From the NCBI GenBank assembly GCA_024653225.1, contig JANLGA010000032.1, forward strand, positions 1 through 14,071: DNA of 14,071 bases, written 5' to 3'. Under the pieces are notes generated by a model, which saw nothing but the letters and a program-made list of their open reading frames with translations, had not been told where the DNA came from and did no database searches. This document shows positions 1-5,582 of the stretch, piece after piece; the first letter of the stretch is position 1, and each line of letters starts with the position of its first letter. The stretch is from Bacillota bacterium (GTDB lineage: Bacteria; Bacillota; Sulfobacillia; JABLXB01). The translations under genes and the position numbers were made by a program.

Positions 1-1
1 C

Positions 2-118
2 CCGCGCGCCGCCGGGTGCGAGGTGGCGGGAACCCTCGCCGACGCGGTGGGGGCGGTCATTCCTGAGGTCGAGAAGGCGGTGCGACGAGGGGGTCGCCAC
101 GGTGACTGCGGCGCCTGA
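2..118 (+). CDS. nrnA: DHH-family phosphoesterase (NrnA-like), C-terminal end only
   Basis: This is the last 38 codons of a gene that begins before the window, read in the frame starting at base 2 and ending with TGA at 116-118. The peptide starts PRAAGCEVAG, which fits the end of the DHHA1 substrate-binding motif GGGHxxAAG found near the C-terminus of NrnA-type oligoribonuclease/pAp phosphatases. NrnA degrades short RNA oligonucleotides and dephosphorylates 3',5'-adenosine bisphosphate in the cytoplasm. The position directly before truB is the usual one for nrnA in Bacillota (rbfA-nrnA-truB), and that context carries much of the call. It overlaps the truB start by 17 bases, which suggests translational coupling. 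The catalytic DHH domain lies outside the window, so the assignment is by C-terminal motif and position only. Confidence 0.6.
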   Translation, partial: PRAAGCEVAGTLADAVGAVIPEVEKAVRRGGRHGDCGA

Positions 119-1112
119 CCGGTCCGCGGAGGCGCCGGGCGGGCTCGAAGGGGTACTTAACGTGCTGAAACCTCCCGGCATGAGTTCCCACGACGTAGTG
201 GACTTCATCAGGAAGATCGGGGGAAGAAGGCGGGCGGGCCACTCGGGTACGCTCGACCGAGCGGCCGCAGGGGTGTTGGCGGTCTGCGTCGGGCGGGCGA
301 CGAGAATCGCCGAGTACCTCAGCGCCTGCGGCAAGGAGTACCGCGTCGAAATCGCGCTCGGAGAGACGACCTCGACCGGCGACGCCACTGGGTACACGAC
401 GAGGGAGGAGGACGCATCCGCGCTGTCTTTCGATGATCTCCGGAAAGCCGTGGGGCGGTTCACGGGCCGGATCATCCAGCGCGTCCCGGCGCTCTCGGCG
501 AAGAAATTCGCGGGCATGCGGTCGTACGACATCGTGCGTTCGGGGGGAGTACCCCCGGAGCGCACGACCGCAGTGTACGTCGAGAGGATAGACGTCGTGG
601 AATTCAGGGCGGGGCGGCGGGCGACGGCCGTCCTGGACGTGGCCTGTTCCGCCGGAACGTACATCAGGGCCCTATGCTCAGATATTGGACAGGCACTTGG
701 TTGCGGAGCGCACATGTCATTCCTGCTGAGGACGCGCACGGGACCGTTCGCCATCGAGGACGCCATGACGCTTGAGGAGCTGGGGGCGGCCGCGTCCGGC
801 GGTCGCCTGTGCGAACTCGTGGTGGGAAGTGACCGGGCACTGGGGTTCCTCAAGGGGTTTGAGATCGATCGCTCGGGGCTGAGGAAGGTGTCCCAGGGCC
901 GCGCCCCGGAGAATGGCGACATAATAAAGGTTATGGAACCGTCTGTGTCGCCGGCCGCGGGATCTGATACCGCGCGGCTTGAGAGTTCGTCCGACCCGGA
1001 ACGAGGCGAGCTTGTCAGGCTCCTCCGCCCGGAAGGCGGCCTCGCGGCCGTTGCGCGCGCGACGACCTCGTGCGGCCGCGTAGAATTCTCGCTGGAGAAG
1101 GTATTCCTGTGA
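102..1112 (+). CDS. truB: tRNA pseudouridine(55) synthase TruB
   Basis: TruB isomerises U55 to pseudouridine in the T-psi-C loop of tRNAs. The 336-residue product shows the family motifs in order: LNVLKPPGMSSHDVV near residues 19-33, the catalytic loop GHSGTLDRAAAGVL with the nucleophile Asp52, KEYRVEIALGETTSTGDATG after it, and a late CSAGTYIRALCSDIG block. The usual Pro after the catalytic Asp (GTLDP) is Arg here. The protein is slightly longer than the roughly 300-residue norm, with a polar insert around residues 282-306 in the C-terminal RNA-binding extension. The GTG start at 102 is chosen because the TruB-like sequence begins about 18 codons later and this start overlaps the preceding stop. 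It is followed by ribF with a GTGA overlap, the common truB-ribF pair. Confidence 0.95.
   Translation: MTAAPDRSAEAPGGLEGVLNVLKPPGMSSHDVVDFIRKIGGRRRAGHSGTLDRAAAGVLAVCVGRATRIAEYLSACGKEYRVEIALGETTSTGDATGYTTREEDASALSFDDLRKAVGRFTGRIIQRVPALSAKKFAGMRSYDIVRSGGVPPERTTAVYVERIDVVEFRAGRRATAVLDVACSAGTYIRALCSDIGQALGCGAHMSFLLRTRTGPFAIEDAMTLEELGAAASGGRLCELVVGSDRALGFLKGFEIDRSGLRKVSQGRAPENGDIIKVMEPSVSPAAGSDTARLESSSDPERGELVRLLRPEGGLAAVARATTSCGRVEFSLEKVFL
1094..1101 (+). promoter_or_regulatory. Ribosome binding site that fixes the ribF start
   Basis: GGAGAAGG lies 7 bases before GTG 1109 and 13 bases before ATG 1115. The spacing favours GTG 1109, which overlaps the truB stop in the form GTGA. Confidence 0.65.
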
Positions 1113-2071
1113 CCATGAGAGTCGCGAGGTCCATAGAGTCGGTCGCCGGCCGGACCGGCGAGACGGCGGTGGCGCTCGGGTTCTTCGACGGTGTGCACCT
1201 CGGCCACCGCTTGTTGATCTCGGACCTGGTGAACGCGTCACGGGCCTCGGGTCTCGTGGCGACATGCCTGACATTAGACCCACACCCCTGCGCCATCCTC
1301 GGGGAAGGACGCGACGAGCCGAAGCTTCTGACGAGCCTGGACGAGAAGCTGGGCATGCTGGAGTCGCTGGGAATCGAGCTGTGCGTGGTGGCCCCTTTCA
1401 CCCGTGAATTCTCCCTTCTTACGCCGCGTGAATTCGCATCGTCCGTGCTGAAGGACGCCCTCGGGGCGCGCATCGTCGCCGTGGGGTACAACTACACGTT
1501 CGGCAGGGGAGCGACGGGGACGTCGGAGGAGCTGGTGAGGCTCGGTTCCGCGCTGGGGTTCGAAGTGCGCGTTCGCAGTCCGGTCATCGTTGACGGCGAG
1601 CCGGTATCGAGCAGCGCCATACGCGGTGCGCTCGCTGCAGGTGAAGCGCGCCGGGCCGCGCGGATGCTCGGGAGGCCGTACTCACTTTCCGGCGTGGTGG
1701 CGAAGGGCGACGGCCGCGGGAGATCCCTGGGAATACCGACAGCCAACATACGGATTCCGCAGGGCCGCCTCCTCCCGGCGGACGGTGTCTATGCCGGGAC
1801 CGCGGCGATTGAAGGCGGGCGCTACCCCGCGGTCACCAACGTCGGATTGAGGCCGACGTACCCCTCGGCCCGGAGGACCGTGGAGACACACATCCTGGAC
1901 TTCTGCGGCGATATCTATGGCCGCCCGATCGAGGTCACCTTCTTGCAGCGGCTGAGGGACGAGATGCGTTTCCACAGTGGGGAGGCGTTGAGGGAACAGG
2001 TGGCCGCCGACGCCCGACTCGCGCGGGAGATCGTCGGGGCCCGGAGTGCGGTGGACCAAGGGGACGCATGA
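1109..2071 (+). CDS. ribF: Bifunctional riboflavin kinase/FAD synthetase RibF
   Basis: RibF phosphorylates riboflavin to FMN and adenylates FMN to FAD in the cytoplasm. The 320-residue product, a typical length, has an N-terminal nucleotidyltransferase domain with GFFDGVHLGH at residues 24-33 and SSSAIRGAL near residue 167. The C-terminal flavokinase domain shows GDGRGRSLGIPTAN near residue 200 and VTNVGLRPTY further on. The frame is open upstream to ATG 1070, inside truB, but GTG 1109 has the well-spaced GGAGAAGG and overlaps the truB stop by four bases; ATG 1115 is the alternative. The stop at 2069-2071 is immediately followed by the phosphorylase gene, so truB, ribF and the nucleoside genes are probably co-transcribed. 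Confidence 0.95.
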   Translation: MTMRVARSIESVAGRTGETAVALGFFDGVHLGHRLLISDLVNASRASGLVATCLTLDPHPCAILGEGRDEPKLLTSLDEKLGMLESLGIELCVVAPFTREFSLLTPREFASSVLKDALGARIVAVGYNYTFGRGATGTSEELVRLGSALGFEVRVRSPVIVDGEPVSSSAIRGALAAGEARRAARMLGRPYSLSGVVAKGDGRGRSLGIPTANIRIPQGRLLPADGVYAGTAAIEGGRYPAVTNVGLRPTYPSARRTVETHILDFCGDIYGRPIEVTFLQRLRDEMRFHSGEALREQVAADARLAREIVGARSAVDQGDA

Positions 2072-2073
2072 AT

Positions 2074-2080
2074 GGAGGTG
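2074..2080 (+). promoter_or_regulatory. Ribosome binding site that fixes the phosphorylase start
   Basis: GGAGGTG sits 6 bases before ATG 2087. The earlier in-frame ATG at 2072 overlaps this site and has no such sequence before it, so 2087 is the better start. Confidence 0.75.
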
Positions 2081-2086
2081 CGCCGT

Positions 2087-3424
2087 ATGACAGCTTGCGA
2101 AGTAATCATGAAAAAGCGGAACGGGCTGCCCCTCACTCGCGACGAGATTCGCTTCATAGTGCGTGGGTTTGTCGAGGGCGGGATCCCCGACTACCAGATG
2201 GCCGCATTCCTGATGGCCGTGTACTTCCGCGGGATGACGCCGGTCGAGACCGCCGAGCTGACGACGGCGATGGCCGAATCGGGCGACCTCGTGGACCTTT
2301 CCTCGATTCCGGGGCCCAAGGTGGACAAACACAGCACGGGCGGAGTCGGAGACAAGACGAGCCTCGTCCTCGGACCGATGGTGGCGAGCGCCGGCGTGGT
2401 CGTTCCCAAGATGTCGGGCAGGGGTCTCGGGCACACCGGGGGCACGCTCGACAAGCTGGAGTCAATACCCGGGCTCCGGGTCTCACTGTCACTCGAGGAG
2501 TTCCTGTCCAACGTCCGGAGGATAGGCATCGCGATCGTCGGTCAAACGGCTCGGCTCGTCCCGGCGGACGGCAAGATGTACGCGCTTCGAGACGTGACCG
2601 CCACCGTGGACAGCATCCCGCTCATCGCCTCCAGCATCATGTCGAAGAAGATTGCCGGCGGCGCAGACGGCATAGTCCTCGACGTGAAGTTCGGGAGCGG
2701 GGCGTTCATGAAGACGTTTGAGAGCGCGCTCGAGCTCGCCCGATCGATGGTGGACATCGGCGCGTCGGTAGGCCGCCGGACTGTCGCTGTCATCTCCTGC
2801 ATGGAGCAGCCGCTCGGTCGCGCGGTCGGGAACGCGCTCGAGGTGCGCGAAGCGCTCGAAACACTGAAGGGCCGGGGTCCGGATGACCTTCGCGAACTAT
2901 GCCTCGAGATCGGCTCCCGGATGCTCTGGCTGGCCGGAAAAGCCGATGACGCGGAATCCGGCCGCAGGCTGCTGGAGGAGCGGCTTCGCTCCGGGCAGTG
3001 CTTGGACAAGTTCAGGGAAATGGTGGAGGCACAAGGGGGGGATGCGTCGGTCGTGGATGACTACTCGATCTTGCCGAAGGCCGCAGTCGTGAGGCCCGTG
3101 ACCGCCGCGTCCACCGGGTACGTACGCTCCGTTGACGCTCTGACGATCGGCAGGGCGGCCATGGGCCTGGGCGCGGGCAGGGAGGTCAAGGGGGCGGCGA
3201 TAGACCATTCGGTCGGCATCGTGCTGGAGAAGAAGGTCGGCGACCGCGTCCGGGCGGGAGACGTCCTGGCATGGTGTCACGCACGCGATGACTCGTCGGC
3301 GGAATCGGGAATTGACGCGGTACGGTCGGCGTACGCCATTGCGCCGGAAATACGGGCGGGGTACAGGCTGATCCACGCCGTGGTGTCGGCGCATGGAGTG
3401 GAAGCCTACGGTACGGGGGGATGA
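2087..3424 (+). CDS. pdp: Pyrimidine-nucleoside (thymidine/uridine) phosphorylase
   Basis: This enzyme splits thymidine, deoxyuridine or uridine with phosphate into the base and (deoxy)ribose-1-phosphate, in cytoplasmic salvage. The 445-residue product matches the roughly 435-residue bacterial family. The phosphate-binding stretch KHSTGGVGDKTS is at residues 81-92. The full family signature SGRGLGHTGGTLDKLE is at 110-125. A C-terminal PYNP-type domain (DYSILPKAAVVRP onward, with VGIVLEKKVGDRVRAGDVLA) closes the protein. Sequence alone does not cleanly separate thymidine-specific DeoA from broad-specificity Pdp; Pdp is the usual Bacillota form. Its stop overlaps the start of cytidine deaminase (ATGA). 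The two activities act in sequence: the deaminase turns (deoxy)cytidine into (deoxy)uridine, which this enzyme cleaves. Confidence 0.93.
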   Translation: MTACEVIMKKRNGLPLTRDEIRFIVRGFVEGGIPDYQMAAFLMAVYFRGMTPVETAELTTAMAESGDLVDLSSIPGPKVDKHSTGGVGDKTSLVLGPMVASAGVVVPKMSGRGLGHTGGTLDKLESIPGLRVSLSLEEFLSNVRRIGIAIVGQTARLVPADGKMYALRDVTATVDSIPLIASSIMSKKIAGGADGIVLDVKFGSGAFMKTFESALELARSMVDIGASVGRRTVAVISCMEQPLGRAVGNALEVREALETLKGRGPDDLRELCLEIGSRMLWLAGKADDAESGRRLLEERLRSGQCLDKFREMVEAQGGDASVVDDYSILPKAAVVRPVTAASTGYVRSVDALTIGRAAMGLGAGREVKGAAIDHSVGIVLEKKVGDRVRAGDVLAWCHARDDSSAESGIDAVRSAYAIAPEIRAGYRLIHAVVSAHGVEAYGTGG

Positions 3425-3867
3425 CCGTGCGGTGGGTCAATGCTGGAACGGGTCCGGCTCTCCGAGAGGACGAATGTCGCCTGCTCGAGGCTGCCGCCGC
3501 GGCCAGGGAACTGGCTTACGCCCCCTACTCGGGCTTCAAGGTCGGGGCCGCCGTCAGTTCGGCCGAGGGAATGACGTACGCGGGCTGCAATGTCGAGAAC
3601 GCGTCGTACGGACTGACCGTGTGCGCGGAGAGAGTGGCGGTATTCAATGCGGTGTCGTCGGGGGTCCGTCAGTTCACGACGGTGGCAGTCGTGGGGAGCG
3701 ATCCTGAGCCGGCGGCCCCGTGCGGTGCGTGCCGCCAGGTCATCGCCGAGTTCTCCCCCGACGCCGTGATACTGATGGCCGGATCGGAAGGGCGAGTGAT
3801 CAGGGGCTCGGTCGCCGGGTTGCTGCCACACCGATTCTCGCTCCGGCCGCGCCCGGCCGGGCGCTGA
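3421..3867 (+). CDS. cdd: Cytidine deaminase
   Basis: It hydrolyses cytidine and deoxycytidine to uridine and deoxyuridine plus ammonia, in pyrimidine salvage. The 148-residue product is of the small tetrameric Cdd type. It shows AYAPYSGFKVGAA at residues 32-44, CNVENASYGLTVCAER with zinc ligand Cys68 and proton-shuttle Glu70, and PCGACRQV with zinc ligands Cys101 and Cys104. All catalytic residues are present. The ATG at 3421 overlaps the phosphorylase stop in the form ATGA, so the two are translationally coupled. The C-terminus (SLRPRPAGR) is encoded within a GC-rich palindrome at 3849-3864 that ends at the stop codon. Confidence 0.95.
   Translation: MTVRWVNAGTGPALREDECRLLEAAAAARELAYAPYSGFKVGAAVSSAEGMTYAGCNVENASYGLTVCAERVAVFNAVSSGVRQFTTVAVVGSDPEPAAPCGACRQVIAEFSPDAVILMAGSEGRVIRGSVAGLLPHRFSLRPRPAGR
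3849..3864 (+). other. GC-rich hairpin at the end of cdd
   Basis: GCGCCC-GGCC-GGGCGC is a perfect 6-bp stem with a 4-base loop, ending just before the cdd stop codon. No T-run follows. It could stabilise the 3' end of the upstream message, or simply reflect GC-rich coding sequence. Confidence 0.25.
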
Positions 3868-4015
3868 GAGCCCGCAGTGGATCGCCCTCTGGGTATTCAT
3901 GCGATCCGGCCGACACCCGACAGTCCGGCCCCGGATCCGATGGGCGCGGGAACTTTCAACTCTTCCGCCCGTCTCTTGAGCCGGAGCAGTAGTGCCACTG
4001 AACGGGGGTGTGCCG

Positions 4016-4987
4016 ATGAAATCCCTTTGCCGGACGGGACTGGCGGTACTGGTGTTGATCGCGACGGCCGGGTGCGGTGTGCCGGGCTTGCCGGCGAAGA
4101 ACCCCGGCCCGCCTTCAGCGGGTGCGGAATCGAACCGGGCGCGGGACACGGGTCCTGTGACGCAGCCGCATCCGTCGGAGGGTCTCGAGGAGTTGCTGCC
4201 GTTCCCGAAGGAGGAGCTCGGGCGAACCTGGGCAGTGGGCCCGGGGTTGGTCCTCCTGGAGCATGTGCGCGGGGACGACACGGCTTTCTTCCTCTATGAA
4301 GCCGAAGCGCGGCGCGTGGACTGCATTGTGGGAGTCGTTGAGAGCGCCAGGTTCAAGGGCATCGAGGGGGAAGAGATGGTATTCATGGGCAGGGGCGGGG
4401 ACGACACGCAGAACTTCGATTTTCCCTACACCCTCAGATACGAACTGCACACCGGCCGGACCTCGAGGGAATACGCCTACCTGCCGTTGGACCAGGCCGT
4501 CGCCCTGGGAAAGAACGGGTGGCGGCAGGTGCTCTCCGACGTCCGCCTGGATGACGGGGCGATCGTGCTCGATCTGACCCCCGCCGAGGGGCAAGTGCTC
4601 GCCGGGGCCCACAACAGGCCCCTCACGACCGTGAGGCGCGTCGAAGGCAAGAAGGCGATGCTCCTCACGTTGTACGGGGTGGAACCCGGGGAGCGAGTGA
4701 AAACGCTGAGAGACGGACTGTCAGTGACCCCGAGGGTCGGCCGACAGATCCCGGTCGTCCAGCTTAGCGTCCGCTCCGAGCCCCATGGCAAACCCGCGTC
4801 CCAGGATCTCGAGCTTTTCTCGCAGGGATTCCCTTACGGGCTGAAGCTGAGGGACATCGCATCCCTGGAAACGGCGCCTCGCACCAGCCTGGAGCTCGCC
4901 CTGGGCGACGCTTCCGAGTATACGCTGGAGACAATTCGCCCGGGCGAGACCGGCGGGGCCCTCAAGTTCACGATCAGGTTCAGGTGA
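4016..4987 (+). CDS. Putative lipoprotein of unknown function
   Basis: I do not recognise this 323-residue protein. The N-terminus MKSLCRTGLAVLVLIATAGC is a lipoprotein signal: positive residues, a hydrophobic core and the lipobox TAGC with the predicted lipidated Cys20. The mature protein should be anchored on the outer face of the cytoplasmic membrane. A Pro/Gly/Ser-rich linker (residues 21-55) follows, then about 265 residues alternating charged and aliphatic positions, which suggests mostly beta structure. No catalytic motif is evident. ATG 4016 is chosen because GGGGGTG at 4004-4010 precedes it by 5 bases; an upstream GTG at 3992 would put eight residues before the signal peptide. It lies 148 bases after cdd in the same direction, and a hairpin follows its stop. 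That 148-base gap shows only a weak 7-bp inverted repeat (3903-3909 with 3931-3937) and no convincing promoter. Confidence 0.8.
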   Translation: MKSLCRTGLAVLVLIATAGCGVPGLPAKNPGPPSAGAESNRARDTGPVTQPHPSEGLEELLPFPKEELGRTWAVGPGLVLLEHVRGDDTAFFLYEAEARRVDCIVGVVESARFKGIEGEEMVFMGRGGDDTQNFDFPYTLRYELHTGRTSREYAYLPLDQAVALGKNGWRQVLSDVRLDDGAIVLDLTPAEGQVLAGAHNRPLTTVRRVEGKKAMLLTLYGVEPGERVKTLRDGLSVTPRVGRQIPVVQLSVRSEPHGKPASQDLELFSQGFPYGLKLRDIASLETAPRTSLELALGDASEYTLETIRPGETGGALKFTIRFR

Positions 4988-5007
4988 GCCCCGAGCCCGC
5001 CAGATCG

Positions 5008-5035
5008 GTCGGGCCCGCTCGGCGGCGGGCCCGAC
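5008..5035 (+). terminator. Hairpin after the lipoprotein gene, possible terminator
   Basis: GTCGGGCCCG at 5008-5017 pairs perfectly with CGGGCCCGAC at 5026-5035 around an 8-base loop. It lies 20 bases after the lipoprotein stop and 35 bases before the rpsO promoter, so it is well placed to end the upstream operon. A T-run is lacking, so it is either a weak intrinsic terminator or a 3'-end-stabilising hairpin. Confidence 0.5.
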
Positions 5036-5070
5036 GGCGTTCCGTGGAGCGGCGCGAAGCTTTGGCGCAA

Positions 5071-5099
5071 TTTACAAGGTAAACTGGTTATGCTAGAAT
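5071..5099 (+). promoter_or_regulatory. Sigma-A type promoter for rpsO
   Basis: TTTACA at 5071-5076 (5 of 6 to the -35 consensus) is followed by exactly 17 bases and TAGAAT at 5094-5099 (5 of 6 to the -10 consensus). A TG dinucleotide at 5091-5092 forms an extended -10. The stretch is strikingly AT-rich for this GC-rich DNA. Transcription would begin near 5106, leaving a leader of about 90 nt before rpsO. Confidence 0.75.
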
Positions 5100-5105
5100 C
5101 AGATG

Positions 5106-5195
5106 GAATCCCATTGGTGAACCACGCTCTAGGTTTGCCGAGCTCTCCGGCGGCATTCTTGGAGGGTGGGGATGGGCCCATAAGGAGGTGGCGGG
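5106..5195 (+). promoter_or_regulatory. rpsO leader, possible S15 autoregulatory region
   Basis: S15 represses its own translation through leader RNA structures in several bacteria, though the structures differ between lineages. Here CTCTCC at 5143-5148 can pair with GGAGGG at 5161-5166. Its TCTCC part could instead pair with GGAGG of the rpsO Shine-Dalgarno at 5184-5188, so the two pairings exclude each other. A three-codon mini-ORF (5172-5183) is also present. That this leader regulates S15 is inference. Confidence 0.35.
5172..5183 (+). other. Three-codon mini-ORF (Met-Gly-Pro-stop) in the rpsO leader
   Basis: ATG GGC CCA TAA is preceded by GGAGGG at 5161-5166, a suitable Shine-Dalgarno 5 bases upstream. 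Its stop codon overlaps the rpsO Shine-Dalgarno (AAGGAGGTG, 5182-5190). It may be chance; translation is unproven. Confidence 0.25.
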
Positions 5196-5465
5196 GTGTC
5201 GCTGAACGCCGAGAAGAAAAAGGGCATTATCGAGCAATACAAGAGGCACGAGAAGGACACGGGCTCGCCGGAAGTTCAGGTGGCGATCCTCACAGAGCGG
5301 ATCAACTACCTGACGGAGCACCTGAAGGAACACAAGAAGGACCACCACAGCAGGCGTGGACTGCTCAAGATGGTCGGACAGAGGCGGGCTCTCCTGAACT
5401 ACCTGAGAGACAGCGATATCGAGAGATACAGGGCAATTCTGGACAAACTCGGACTCAGAAGGTAA
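5196..5465 (+). CDS. rpsO: Small ribosomal subunit protein S15
   Basis: S15 is a primary binder of 16S rRNA that organises the central domain of the 30S subunit. The 89-residue product has the exact family length. It reads as S15 throughout: GSPEVQVAILTERINYLTEH in the centre, HKKDHHSRRGLLKMVGQRR with the rRNA-contacting His/Asp/Ser-rich loop, and a C-terminus ending LGLRR. The GTG start at 5196 lies 5 bases after the strong Shine-Dalgarno AAGGAGGTG. It has its own promoter and is followed by a terminator-like hairpin, then pnp, the conserved rpsO-pnp pair. Confidence 0.98.
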   Translation: MSLNAEKKKGIIEQYKRHEKDTGSPEVQVAILTERINYLTEHLKEHKKDHHSRRGLLKMVGQRRALLNYLRDSDIERYRAILDKLGLRR

Positions 5466-5488
5466 GGAGCGGGGACCCGCTCCTTTCT
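5464..5488 (+). terminator. Terminator-like hairpin between rpsO and pnp
   Basis: AAGGAGCGGG at 5464-5473 is perfectly complementary to CCCGCTCCTT at 5476-5485; the innermost pairs would open to form the loop. TTTCT completes a short T-rich tail. It begins in the rpsO stop codon. Since pnp has no obvious promoter of its own, it is likely a partial terminator or processing site that lowers pnp expression relative to rpsO. Confidence 0.6.
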
Positions 5489-5493
5489 GGTCG

Positions 5494-5510
5494 AGACCGG
5501 CGGCGGTCTT
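5494..5510 (+). other. Second hairpin in the pnp leader
   Basis: AGACCG-GCGG-CGGTCT is a perfect 6-bp stem with a 4-base loop, followed by T. It lies just after the rpsO terminator-like hairpin. pnp leaders in other bacteria carry a hairpin cut by RNase III for PNPase autoregulation; a similar role here is only inference. Confidence 0.35.
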
Positions 5511-5582
5511 GCCGGGATCCGGGCGGCCGAGCGAGCTTCATGCGTCTGTACAAGGTGCAAAGGGGGACTGCAGGGAGTGCAA

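Noticed and set aside
1070..1108. Earlier ATG for ribF at 1070
   Set aside because: It would add 13 residues inside truB with no ribosome binding site, whereas GTG 1109 has GGAGAAGG at good spacing and overlaps the truB stop.
3868..4015. Search for a promoter or small gene between cdd and the lipoprotein
   Set aside because: No -35/-10 pair, no small ORF with a ribosome binding site, and only a weak 7-bp inverted repeat were seen.
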